Shown here one piece after another: positions 1 to 6,985 of a DNA stretch of 36,461 nucleotides. Location of the stretch: positions 178,355 to 214,815 of the forward strand of contig NZ_ML123048.1 in assembly GCF_003846175.1 (NCBI RefSeq), written 5' to 3'. The notes below the pieces were generated by a model. The model saw nothing but the letters and a program-made list of their open reading frames with translations, was not told where the DNA came from and did no database searches. The DNA is from Streptomyces sp. ADI95-17 (GTDB lineage Bacteria > Actinomycetota > Actinomycetes > Streptomycetales > Streptomycetaceae). Each line of letters begins with the position of its first letter. Positions within the stretch are counted from its first letter, which is position 1. The translations under genes were made by a program, and so were the position numbers.

Positions 1-22
1 TGGGACAGGTGGAGCTGTCCCA
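1..22. terminator. Short perfect hairpin at window edge
   Basis: Arms TGGGACAG (1-8) and CTGTCCCA (15-22) pair perfectly around a six-base loop. It sits 31 bases beyond the stop codon of the minus-strand FAD oxidoreductase, the right place for its terminator. There is no clear T-run, and the window ends here, so a role as an operator of a gene to the left cannot be excluded. Confidence 0.4.
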
Positions 23-52
23 CCCGGCGATTCACGGTTGCGGCGCCTTTGG

Positions 53-1663
53 TCAGTAGCCGCGCACGTCGGGCCAGTGGCGCTGGACCCCGTCGCGGTC
101 CAGGAGCCGCGCGAACGCCTCGTACCGCTTGTCCTCGGACTGGACCTGCCGCGGTTCGACGCCCTCGGTCAGGCAGTGGGCGGCCAGGGCACCGGCGACC
201 TCGCCGATGTTCCACTCCACCGGGTGGAGCCGGTAGCAGCCGTTGGTGATGTGGGTGGTGCCGATGTTCTTGCCGGCCGGCAGCAGATTGCGGACGCGGC
301 GCGGTACGAGGGCACCGAGCGGGATCTCGAACGGGACCGAGCCGATGTCGATGTAGTTGTCACCTCCGGTGGAGGGGTGCAGATCGATGCGGTAGCTGCC
401 GACGCCGACCGAGTCCCGGTGCCGTGTTCCGCCGTGCGGGCCGACGATGTCGATCGAGACATCGTGCTCGGTGACGGTGGTGACGGCCTTGATGCGGCGG
501 GACTCGCGTACGTACGGGGCCTTGGCGAGGCCGTCCTCGGTGCCGGTGATGTCGGGGCGGATCCGCAGACCGGGGAATCCGGTGCCGCCGTCCTGGCGGG
601 GGGCCTCGGTCTGGAGCCAGTACAGCAGCGAGAGGGACAACTGCCGTGCCTCGGCGACCGCTTGGGCGGACACCTCTTCACCGGCTCCGATCAGGGGCTT
701 GAGCCAGTAGTCGTTGAGCGGCCAGTTGACGAGCGTGATGTCGGAGCCGAAGGCGCCGGGGCGGTGCATGCCCCGGGCGAGGATGCGGCGGAAGCCCCAC
801 AGTTCCTTGTCGCCCGCGTCGGCGCTCTGGTCGGCGCTGACGGCGAGCGGGTGGATGTCCGGGTTGGGGACGAAGGAGCGCGGCACGGATTCCAGCGTGC
901 GGGGGTCGGGTGCCTGGAAGCCGAGGAGCGGGCCGGGCCAGAAGTCGGGGCGGTAGGAGCGCCAGAAGTCGTAGTCGGCGGGGCGGTCGACGGTGTGGTT
1001 CTCGCCCTCGTGGTGGGAGAGCGCGAAACACACGGTGATGCCCTGCTGGTTGAGCGGCTGGGCCTCTTCGGGGGCGTGCGGTTCGTCGAACTCGCCGCGC
1101 GCCTCGGCGCCGATGGCGTACTCGACGCCGCCGAGTTCGAGGAGTTCACCGGTCTCGGTGGCGTCGATGACGTAGCGGGCGGTGACGGTCTCGCGGTCAC
1201 CGGTGCGCAGGTTCTCCAGGGTGACCGCCCGGATGACATCGTTGTCCGCCTCGGCGGCCACGGCCCGGTGCTCGGTGAGCAGGGTGAGACGGCCCGCCGC
1301 GCGGTGCGGTGCGAGCATCGCCTCCAGCACGGTGAGCGCGACGCGCGGCTCGTGGCAGAGCTTGCTGACGCGTCCGGCGCCCGGGTTGAGGTCGGTGAGG
1401 GCGAGGGCCTCGGAACGCATCGGGTACCACTGGCGGTAGTACGCGCGGATGCCTTCGCGCAGCCTGCGGTACGAGGCGGTGGTGCCGAACTGCTCGACCC
1501 ACGGGTGCTCGTCCGGGGGGACGGCCTGGGAGGTGAGCTGGCCGCCGATCCAGTCGGTCTCCTCGGTGAGGACGACGGTGCGTCCGGCGCGGCAGGCGGC
1601 GAGCGCGGCGGCGACGCCGCCGAGTCCGGCGCCCACGACGAGGATGTCCGGTTCGGGTATCAC
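53..1663 (-). CDS. FAD-dependent oxidoreductase (FAD_oxidored family)
   Basis: Predicted 536-residue flavoprotein. The N-terminus carries a dinucleotide-binding Rossmann motif GAGLGG (about residues 11-16) followed by the usual beta-strand and acidic residue (LTEE). The C-terminus has the second FAD-contact block around LLPAGKNIGTTH and the HPVEWNIGEVAGALA helix typical of PF12831-type proteins. The start is a GTG at 1663 because AAGGAG lies seven bases upstream; the open frame extends further but into the LacI gene. It lies 38 bases behind the LacI-type regulator on the same strand, so the two are probably one transcript. Members of this family are often found beside glycan-degradation genes and oxidise sugars or small substrates, but the actual substrate is unknown. 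No signal peptide is seen. Confidence 0.85.
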   Translation of the reverse strand: MIPEPDILVVGAGLGGVAAALAACRAGRTVVLTEETDWIGGQLTSQAVPPDEHPWVEQFGTTASYRRLREGIRAYYRQWYPMRSEALALTDLNPGAGRVSKLCHEPRVALTVLEAMLAPHRAAGRLTLLTEHRAVAAEADNDVIRAVTLENLRTGDRETVTARYVIDATETGELLELGGVEYAIGAEARGEFDEPHAPEEAQPLNQQGITVCFALSHHEGENHTVDRPADYDFWRSYRPDFWPGPLLGFQAPDPRTLESVPRSFVPNPDIHPLAVSADQSADAGDKELWGFRRILARGMHRPGAFGSDITLVNWPLNDYWLKPLIGAGEEVSAQAVAEARQLSLSLLYWLQTEAPRQDGGTGFPGLRIRPDITGTEDGLAKAPYVRESRRIKAVTTVTEHDVSIDIVGPHGGTRHRDSVGVGSYRIDLHPSTGGDNYIDIGSVPFEIPLGALVPRRVRNLLPAGKNIGTTHITNGCYRLHPVEWNIGEVAGALAAHCLTEGVEPRQVQSEDKRYEAFARLLDRDGVQRHWPDVRGY

Positions 1664-1701
1664 GGGTCTCCTTGAGCTGTACGTACGGGTGGTGCGGTCG
1701 G

Positions 1702-2799
1702 TCAGTGGTCTTCGGTGGCGGGCGGCGGGCCCGAGGTGGCGCCGGGCCGGAAGGTGCAGGCGACCAGGGGTTCGGTGGCCTCCTCCCCCGCGACCAGCGC
1801 GGCGAGCATGCGCACGGCGGCCGCGCCGAGCCGGGTGCGGGGAATGTCGAAACCGGTGGGTTCGGGTCCGTCCGCGAGGTCGGCGGGCGGGCTGCCGAGC
1901 AGTGCCAGCGAGGCGTCGCGCGGGCACTCGATCCCGGCGTCGGCGGCGGCGCGGCGCAGGGCGCGCCAGGCGGCGCCGGTGTCGGTCTCCTCGGCGACGA
2001 ACGCGGTGACGCCGTCGGCGAGCCAGCTCCGCAGCCGCTCGGGGGTGAGATCTCGCTCCGGGTCCGCGGAACGGAAGACGCTCCCGTCACCGACGGCCTC
2101 CAGCCCCTCGGCGAATCCGCGTTCACGGTCGGTGGAGGCGGGTGCCTCGTCGTCCTCGCGGATCAGCACCATGCGGCGGTGTCCGAGGCAGGCGAGGTGA
2201 CCGACGACCTCACGGGCGGCGCTCACGTAGTCGGCGCCGACCCAGTGCAGGCCCGCCGGCTCGTCCCGGCGGCCGAGGTGGACCACCGGAAAGCCGTCGG
2301 CGACCAGTCGGCCCAGTTCCTCGACGGGTGCGTGACGGCCGAGGAACAGGCAGCCGTCGGCGAGGCGGACCCGGCTCAGCGCGTCGGGTCCGGCGGCCCC
2401 CGCGCCGCCGGTGCTCGACCCCGTGAACAGCACCAGGTCGTAGCCGCGCTCCGCGGCCTCGCGCTCCACGCCCACCAGGAAGGGGTAGTACGAGTGCTGC
2501 ACATCGGTGGGGAAGGTCGCGGTGAAGCTGAACACGCCCAGCAGGTTGTTGCGCGCCGCGGCGAGCCTGCGGGCCGCCGGGTCGGGGACGTATCCGAGGC
2601 TGCGGGCCGCCTCCAGGACCTTGCGCCGGGTCTCCTCCGAGATCGCGGGCCCCTGTCTCTTGTCCGCGAGCACCAGCGAGACCGTGGCCTGTGAGACCCC
2701 GGCGAGCCGCGCGACCTCCGCCTGGCGCGGGCGGGCCGTACGGCCCGCCGGTGCGGGTGAACGGCCGGGCCTGGCCCGCTTCCTGGGTTCCTCCACCAT
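1702..2799 (-). CDS. LacI-family transcriptional regulator
   Basis: A 365-residue regulator. After a basic, disordered-looking tail of about 25 residues comes a LacI helix-turn-helix (about 27-47, VARLAGVSQATVSLVLADK) and the hinge helix (about 64-82, ending DPAARRLA). The rest is a periplasmic-binding-protein-like sensor domain (NLLGVFSF onward). The N-terminal tail is longer than in most LacI proteins. An AGGAG sits just before the ATG. The gene is divergent from the acetyl xylan esterase-like gene at 2952, and two palindromic sites centred on CG lie between them at 2816-2840, so it probably represses itself, the downstream oxidoreductase and the esterase in response to a sugar ligand. Ligand not predictable. 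Confidence 0.93.
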   Translation of the reverse strand: MVEEPRKRARPGRSPAPAGRTARPRQAEVARLAGVSQATVSLVLADKRQGPAISEETRRKVLEAARSLGYVPDPAARRLAAARNNLLGVFSFTATFPTDVQHSYYPFLVGVEREAAERGYDLVLFTGSSTGGAGAAGPDALSRVRLADGCLFLGRHAPVEELGRLVADGFPVVHLGRRDEPAGLHWVGADYVSAAREVVGHLACLGHRRMVLIREDDEAPASTDRERGFAEGLEAVGDGSVFRSADPERDLTPERLRSWLADGVTAFVAEETDTGAAWRALRRAAADAGIECPRDASLALLGSPPADLADGPEPTGFDIPRTRLGAAAVRMLAALVAGEEATEPLVACTFRPGATSGPPPATEDH

Positions 2800-2815
2800 G
2801 GCTCCTCACATCGAT

Positions 2816-2840
2816 TAATGCGTATTACTAATGCGCATTA
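2816..2840. promoter_or_regulatory. Doubled LacI-type operator
   Basis: Two 12-bp sites stand one base apart: TAATGCGTATTA (2816-2827), nearly palindromic, and TAATGCGCATTA (2829-2840), a perfect palindrome. Both have the central CG typical of LacI-family operators. They lie 17 bases above the start codon of the LacI gene and about 110 bases above the esterase gene, in a stretch far more AT-rich than its surroundings. The best candidate ligand is the adjacent LacI protein; this is inferred from position and symmetry. Confidence 0.6.
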
Positions 2841-2951
2841 ACGAGTACTGTGAGGGTCCGTCGGGCACCGGTCAAGAGGCCGGGCCCAAATTCTTCACTG
2901 CGCACCCCCGTACGGTGTGATCAACCATCCCCGCGGAGAAGGCGGTCCCCC

Positions 2952-3926
2952 ATGTCCCTGTTCGATCTGCCGCTCGACCGGCTGCGCGACTACCGCAGCG
3001 GTTCGGTCGAGCCGGAGGACTTCGACGCGTTCTGGACGAAGACACTCGACGAGGCCCGGTCCCACGACCTCGCCGCCCGTTTCGAGCCGCGCACCGGCAC
3101 CGGGCTGTCCACCGTGGACGTGTACGACGTGACGTTCGCGGGCTTCGGCGGTCATCCGGTCAAGGGCTGGTTCGTCGTCCCGGCGGGCACCACGGAGCCG
3201 CTGCCGGTGGTCGTCGAGTTCATCGGCTACGGCGGCGGGCGGGGCCTGGCGCACACCCATCTGCTCTGGGCCTCGGCCGGTTTCGCCCACTTCGTGATGG
3301 ACACCCGGGGCCAGGGCAGCGGCTGGCTCGTCGGCGACACCCCCGACCCGGTGGGCAGCGCCCCCGCGTATCCCGGTTTCATGACCCGCGGCATCGAGGA
3401 CCCGGAGTCGTACTACTACCGGCGGGTGTTCACCGACGCGGTGCGGGCGGTGGAGGCGGCGCGCTCGCACCCGCTGGCCGACGCGGCGCGCACCGCGGCC
3501 GTCGGGGAGAGCCAGGGCGGCGGCATCACGCTCGCCGTCGGCGGGCTGATACCCGATCTCGTGGCGATCGCGCCGGACGTCCCGTTCCTGTGCGACTTCC
3601 CCCGCGCCCTCACCGTCACCGACCGCACCCCCTACCGCGAGGTGGGCAACTACCTCAAGACGCACCGCGGCCGGGCCGGGCGCGCGCGGGCCACCCTGTC
3701 GTACTTCGACGGGGTGCACTTCGCCGCGCGCGGGCGCGCTCCGGCCCTGTTCTCGACCGCCCTGGAGGACATGACCTGCCCGCCCTCGACCGTCTTCGCC
3801 GCCTTCAACGCGTACGCCCACCAGGACAAGACCATCGAGGTGTACGACTTCAACGATCACGAGGGCGGCGGGCCGTTCCAGCAGGCCGTGCAGCTGGGCT
3901 GGCTCCCGGGCAGGCTGCGGGCCTGA
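2952..3926 (+). CDS. Acetyl xylan esterase / cephalosporin-C deacetylase family hydrolase
   Basis: A 324-residue alpha/beta hydrolase of the AXE1 family, close to the usual length of about 320. The nucleophile elbow GESQGG puts the catalytic serine at residue 187; the acid is likely D273 in LEDMTCPPST and the histidine H303 in NDHEGGG. The family signature DTRGQGSGW is at about 117-125. Known members remove acetyl groups from acetylated xylo-oligosaccharides or cephalosporin C in the cytoplasm, and no signal peptide is present here. The ATG at 2952 has GGAGAAGG about ten bases upstream; the open frame continues 5' without a better start. It is divergent from the LacI regulator and probably under its control. 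Confidence 0.9.
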   Translation: MSLFDLPLDRLRDYRSGSVEPEDFDAFWTKTLDEARSHDLAARFEPRTGTGLSTVDVYDVTFAGFGGHPVKGWFVVPAGTTEPLPVVVEFIGYGGGRGLAHTHLLWASAGFAHFVMDTRGQGSGWLVGDTPDPVGSAPAYPGFMTRGIEDPESYYYRRVFTDAVRAVEAARSHPLADAARTAAVGESQGGGITLAVGGLIPDLVAIAPDVPFLCDFPRALTVTDRTPYREVGNYLKTHRGRAGRARATLSYFDGVHFAARGRAPALFSTALEDMTCPPSTVFAAFNAYAHQDKTIEVYDFNDHEGGGPFQQAVQLGWLPGRLRA

Positions 3927-3946
3927 CCGGGGGCGGCGGCGGTCAG
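3923..3946. terminator. Bidirectional hairpin between convergent genes
   Basis: CTGACCG (3923-3929) pairs with CGGTCAG (3940-3946) around a ten-base G/C loop. The arms contain both the TGA of the esterase gene (3924-3926) and the TGA of the opposing substrate-binding-protein gene (3943-3945), so one small hairpin could end transcription in both directions. No T-run is visible, which is usual in this type of genome. Confidence 0.45.
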
Positions 3947-4893
3947 CCGCGCGGGACGAGGTGCCTGGACTCCAGGTAGTTGCGTGCCACGTCCTCGGGC
4001 AGCCGCCGCCAGCTGTCCACCTGCTCGTTGAGCCGGGCCAGGTCGGCGGTGGTCAGTACGGTGTTGAGCCGGCCCAGCGCCGTACGGACGCCTTCGCTGC
4101 CCGCCCGGGACCGGTTGACGACGGGGACGAGGTAGTCGGCGTTCTGCAGATGCCTGTCGTCGGCGAGCAGGACGAGGCCGAAGCTGTCGAGCGTGGCGTC
4201 GGTCGTGGTGGTCAGGACCAGCTGGTCCTGACCGTTCTGCACGCCCTGTTTGGCCTGCGTGGTGCCGACACCCTTGGGGTCCACGGCGGTGATGCGGATG
4301 CCGTACGTCTTCTTCAGCCCGGGTGCGCAGTAGGGGCGCTGTACGCATTCGTCGCCGGCGGCCAGCCTTACCGGCAGCCCGGATCTGCCCAGGTCGCCGA
4401 GGGTCCTGAGATGGTGCTCGGCCGCGTAGCGGGCGGTGACCGCGAAGGCGTTCTGGTCGACGGCGCGCCCGGGGTCGAGCACGGTGAGGCCGCGGGGCGC
4501 GGCGAGGGCCCGCAACGCCTTCATGGTGGCGGCGAGGTCGGGCGAGCCCACGGGGGTGGCGTCGGCGCCGTTCTTCTTGGCGTTCAGCCAGTCGGCGAAG
4601 GTGGCGGCGTACTCCGGCACGACGTCGATCTGGCCGCTCTCCAGCGCCGGTTCGTAGATCTCCCGGTTGGTGACGGAGATGATCTTCGTGGAGTAGCCGG
4701 CCCGGTTCAGCAGCAGCGCGTACATCTGGGCGAGCAGATCGCTCTCGGTGAAGCCCGCGGAGCCGATGGTGAGATGTCTGCTGTCGCCCGGCGGTGCGGT
4801 GACCTCGCCCTGGTTCTCCAGGGAGGGGCCGGTGGTGCAGCCGGCCACCGGGAGCAGCGCCAGCAGGATCGGGACGGCGGTTCGTCGCCTCAT
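3943..4893 (-). CDS. Glycine betaine/choline-type ABC transporter substrate-binding lipoprotein
   Basis: A 316-residue OpuAC-family (PF04069) binding protein. A short signal peptide ends in the lipobox LPVAGC, with C19 as the lipidated residue, so the mature protein should be anchored outside the membrane. The body begins with the typical HLTIGSAGFTESDLLAQMYA block and contains TSFDFGLVLLADD-like and VVPEYAATFADW segments found in osmoprotectant-binding proteins. The ATG at 4893 overlaps the stop of the upstream permease by four bases (ATGA), so it is the last gene of a three-gene unit. The ligand is probably a quaternary amine such as betaine, choline or carnitine, but the binding aromatic residues were not checked against a structure. 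Confidence 0.88.
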   Translation of the reverse strand: MRRRTAVPILLALLPVAGCTTGPSLENQGEVTAPPGDSRHLTIGSAGFTESDLLAQMYALLLNRAGYSTKIISVTNREIYEPALESGQIDVVPEYAATFADWLNAKKNGADATPVGSPDLAATMKALRALAAPRGLTVLDPGRAVDQNAFAVTARYAAEHHLRTLGDLGRSGLPVRLAAGDECVQRPYCAPGLKKTYGIRITAVDPKGVGTTQAKQGVQNGQDQLVLTTTTDATLDSFGLVLLADDRHLQNADYLVPVVNRSRAGSEGVRTALGRLNTVLTTADLARLNEQVDSWRRLPEDVARNYLESRHLVPRG

Positions 4894-5567
4894 CCGGATC
4901 CCCCGCCGCGGAGTCTGTCCGGGACGAGCAGTCGGCCCGCTTCGAAGAGCCCTTCGACGATCAGCGCGAAGACCGCGACGAGGACCGCCCCGGCGACCAC
5001 CTGCGAGGTGGAGGCGAGGTTGAACCCGGCCGTGATGATGCGGCCGAGTCCCCCGCCGCCGGCCAGTGCCGCGAGGGTCGCGGTCGCGACGAGCTGCACG
5101 GCGGCGATCCGTACGCCGGTGAGGATCAGCGGGAGGGCGAGCGGCACCTCGACACCCAGCATCAGCTGTCTGCCCGTCATGCCCATTCCTCTGGCGGCGC
5201 GCACGATGTCGCGGTCGACCTCCCGCATGCCGACGTAGGCGTTGGTGAGCAGCGGCGGTACGGCGAAGAGGACCAGGGCGATGATGGTCGGCCATTCGCC
5301 GTGCCCGCCGATCGGGGTGAGCAGGAGCAGCACCAGCACGGCGAAGGTGGGCACGGCCCGGCCGATGTTGGAGATGTTCACGGCGAGTGCGCCGCCCTTG
5401 CCGAGATGGCCGAGGACCAGGGCGACGGGCAGTGCGATCAGGCAGCTGATGAGCAGGCAGACGACGGTGAGGAAGAGGTGCTGGCCCAGCCGGTTCCAGA
5501 TGCCGCCGTCACCGGACCAGTTCGCGGCGGTGGTGAGCCAGGACCAGGCGTCGGCGAGGGTCTTCAC
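4890..5567 (-). CDS. Osmoprotectant ABC transporter permease (OpuAB/ProW-like), second permease
   Basis: A 225-residue inner-membrane permease of the BPD_transp_1 type with several hydrophobic segments and the cytoplasmic coupling loop VRAARGMGMTGRQLMLGVEVPLALPLI, here split over the usual EAA position. I place the start at GTG 5567: it has GGAGG five bases upstream and its GTGA overlaps the stop codon of the preceding permease, whereas the ATG at 5585 lacks a ribosome site. Residues are therefore counted from VKTLADAWSW. It should pair with the other permease and an ATPase to import betaine or a related solute. Confidence 0.85.
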   Translation of the reverse strand: MKTLADAWSWLTTAANWSGDGGIWNRLGQHLFLTVVCLLISCLIALPVALVLGHLGKGGALAVNISNIGRAVPTFAVLVLLLLTPIGGHGEWPTIIALVLFAVPPLLTNAYVGMREVDRDIVRAARGMGMTGRQLMLGVEVPLALPLILTGVRIAAVQLVATATLAALAGGGGLGRIITAGFNLASTSQVVAGAVLVAVFALIVEGLFEAGRLLVPDRLRGGGSG

Positions 5568-6241
5568 GGCTGCCTCCGGGTCCATGGGGTCAGCACTCGT
5601 TGCGCGAGCAGGAGCAGCAGGTCGGCGGCGACGGCGATGACGACGCAGAGGACGGAGGCGGTGAGCACCTGGGCCTTGAAGTAGGTGTTCATCCCGGAGT
5701 AGATGAGGTTGCCGAGTCCGCCGTAGCCGACGATCGCGCCGACCGTGACCAGGGAGACGGCGGAGACGGTGGCGATCCGCAGTCCGGCCATGGCCGCGGG
5801 CAGCGCGAGGGGCAGCTCCACGGCGAGCAGCAGCCGCAGCGGCCCGTATCCCATGCCGCGTGCGGCCTGCCGGGTCTCCTCGGGCACGGCACGCAGTCCG
5901 GCGAGGATGTTCCGTACCAGGAGGGTGAGCGAGTAGAGCACGAGCCCGGTGACGACGAGCGAGGCGGAGAGTCCGTACACCGGCAGCAGCAGCGAGAACA
6001 TGGCGAGCGACGGCACGGTGTAGAGGATGGTCGTCAGGCCGAGCACGGGGCCCGCCGCCCAGCGCCGGTGCCGTGCCACGAGGGCGAGCGGAACGGCGAT
6101 GACCAGCCCGATGAGCACGGAGGCCAGGGTGAGCTGAAGGTGCTGCACAACGGCGTCCCAGAGGATCTCACGACGGCTGGAGAGATAGGCCCCGCAGAGC
6201 CACTCGTTGCGCGCCAGGCAGTCGTCCGGGGGCGCGGTCAC
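5564..6241 (-). CDS. Osmoprotectant ABC transporter permease (OpuAB/ProW-like), first permease
   Basis: A 225-residue permease homologous to its downstream neighbour, with the same coupling-loop pattern (RQAARGMGYGPLRLLLAVE) and multiple membrane spans beginning at LQLTLASVLIGLVIAVPLAL. The N-terminal block DDCLARNEWLCGAYLSSR is characteristic of this subfamily, so I start at GTG 6241 just before it; an ATG at 6346 would add 35 residues of unlikely, proline/arginine-rich sequence. First gene of the three-gene importer. The ATP-binding subunit expected beside these genes is not present between 3926 and 6380 or elsewhere next to them. Confidence 0.83.
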   Translation of the reverse strand: MTAPPDDCLARNEWLCGAYLSSRREILWDAVVQHLQLTLASVLIGLVIAVPLALVARHRRWAAGPVLGLTTILYTVPSLAMFSLLLPVYGLSASLVVTGLVLYSLTLLVRNILAGLRAVPEETRQAARGMGYGPLRLLLAVELPLALPAAMAGLRIATVSAVSLVTVGAIVGYGGLGNLIYSGMNTYFKAQVLTASVLCVVIAVAADLLLLLAQRVLTPWTRRQP

Positions 6242-6379
6242 CCGTCCATTGGAGCGCGCGGTGCGGTGCGGGCGCACGTCCTGATCGGCCGTCCGGGGCC
6301 GCACCGCTTCCGGGAACGGGCCGGCCCCGGAAGGATGCGGGGGCACGGGCCGGTGGGCCCGCGCCTCCCCCGACGGACG

Positions 6380-6826
6380 TCAGTGCTGCCCGGCCGCCGG
6401 TTCGAGGACGAAGACCGGGATCTGCCGGTCGGTCTTCAGCTGGTAGTCGGCGTAGTCGGGGAACGCCTCGACGGCGCGCGCCCACCACAGGTCCTTCTCC
6501 TCGCCGGTGGCCTCGCGGGCGTTCATGTCCTGGCGCAGGGGCCCGTCCTGGAGTTCCACCCGGGGGTCGGCCACGATGTTGTGGTACCAGACGGGGTGCT
6601 TGGGGGCACCGCCCTGCGAGGCGACCACCGCGTACTTGCCGTCGTGCTCGACCCTCATCAGCGGGGTCTTGCGGATCTTGCCGCTCTTGGCCCCGCGGGT
6701 GGTGAGGATGATGACGGGCATGCCCCGCATCTCGGTTCCCTCGGTGCCGCCGGAGCTCTCGAACAGCTCGACCTGGTCGCGGACCCACTGTGTGGGGCTC
6801 GGCTCGTACTCTCCCTGCAGAGGCAT
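6380..6826 (-). CDS. Nitroreductase-family deazaflavin (F420)-dependent oxidoreductase
   Basis: A 148-residue protein of the DDN-like split-barrel family. The N-terminal MPLQGEYEPSPTQWVRDQV, the LTTRGAKSGKIRKTPLMRV block that contacts the F420 phosphate/ribitol in characterised relatives, and the PVWYHNIVADPRVELQ block all match the family. The ATG at 6826 is preferred over one at 6859 because family members begin at MPLQGEYEPS. Such enzymes reduce small molecules with F420H2 in the cytoplasm. It stands alone between the importer and the PucR regulator, with no obvious functional partner. Confidence 0.88.
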   Translation of the reverse strand: MPLQGEYEPSPTQWVRDQVELFESSGGTEGTEMRGMPVIILTTRGAKSGKIRKTPLMRVEHDGKYAVVASQGGAPKHPVWYHNIVADPRVELQDGPLRQDMNAREATGEEKDLWWARAVEAFPDYADYQLKTDRQIPVFVLEPAAGQH

Positions 6827-6851
6827 GTCATCTGTCCCATCGTCGGCTTCC

Positions 6852-6875
6852 GGACACACGGGCTTCGGTGTGTCC
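6852..6875. terminator. Hairpin between PucR gene and F420-dependent oxidoreductase
   Basis: GGACACAC (6852-6859) and GTGTGTCC (6868-6875) pair perfectly across an eight-base loop GGGCTTCG. It lies 26 bases above the oxidoreductase start and about 100 bases below the PucR stop, so it may end the PucR transcript or serve as an operator for the oxidoreductase. Confidence 0.4.
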
Positions 6876-6947
6876 CACTGCTCCGGGAAACTCTCGCACC
6901 ATTCCGTCCGTCCGGCGCCCGGATCGGTCCGAGTGCCACGGCGACGG

Positions 6948-6985
6948 AGTGACCCGCGTCAGGAGTAGTGACCCGCGTCAGGAGT
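6948..6985. repeat. 19-bp perfect tandem duplication over the PucR stop codon
   Basis: AGTGACCCGCGTCAGGAGT occurs at 6948-6966 and again immediately at 6967-6985. The second copy contains the stop codon (6978-6980, minus strand) and the last codons of the PucR gene; the first copy is a non-coding duplicate. It appears to be a recent slippage or repair duplication. Confidence 0.8.

Noticed and set aside
38..1675. Long open frame on the plus strand opposite the FAD oxidoreductase
   Set aside because: It is the antisense shadow of a clearly recognised flavoprotein and has no family blocks of its own.
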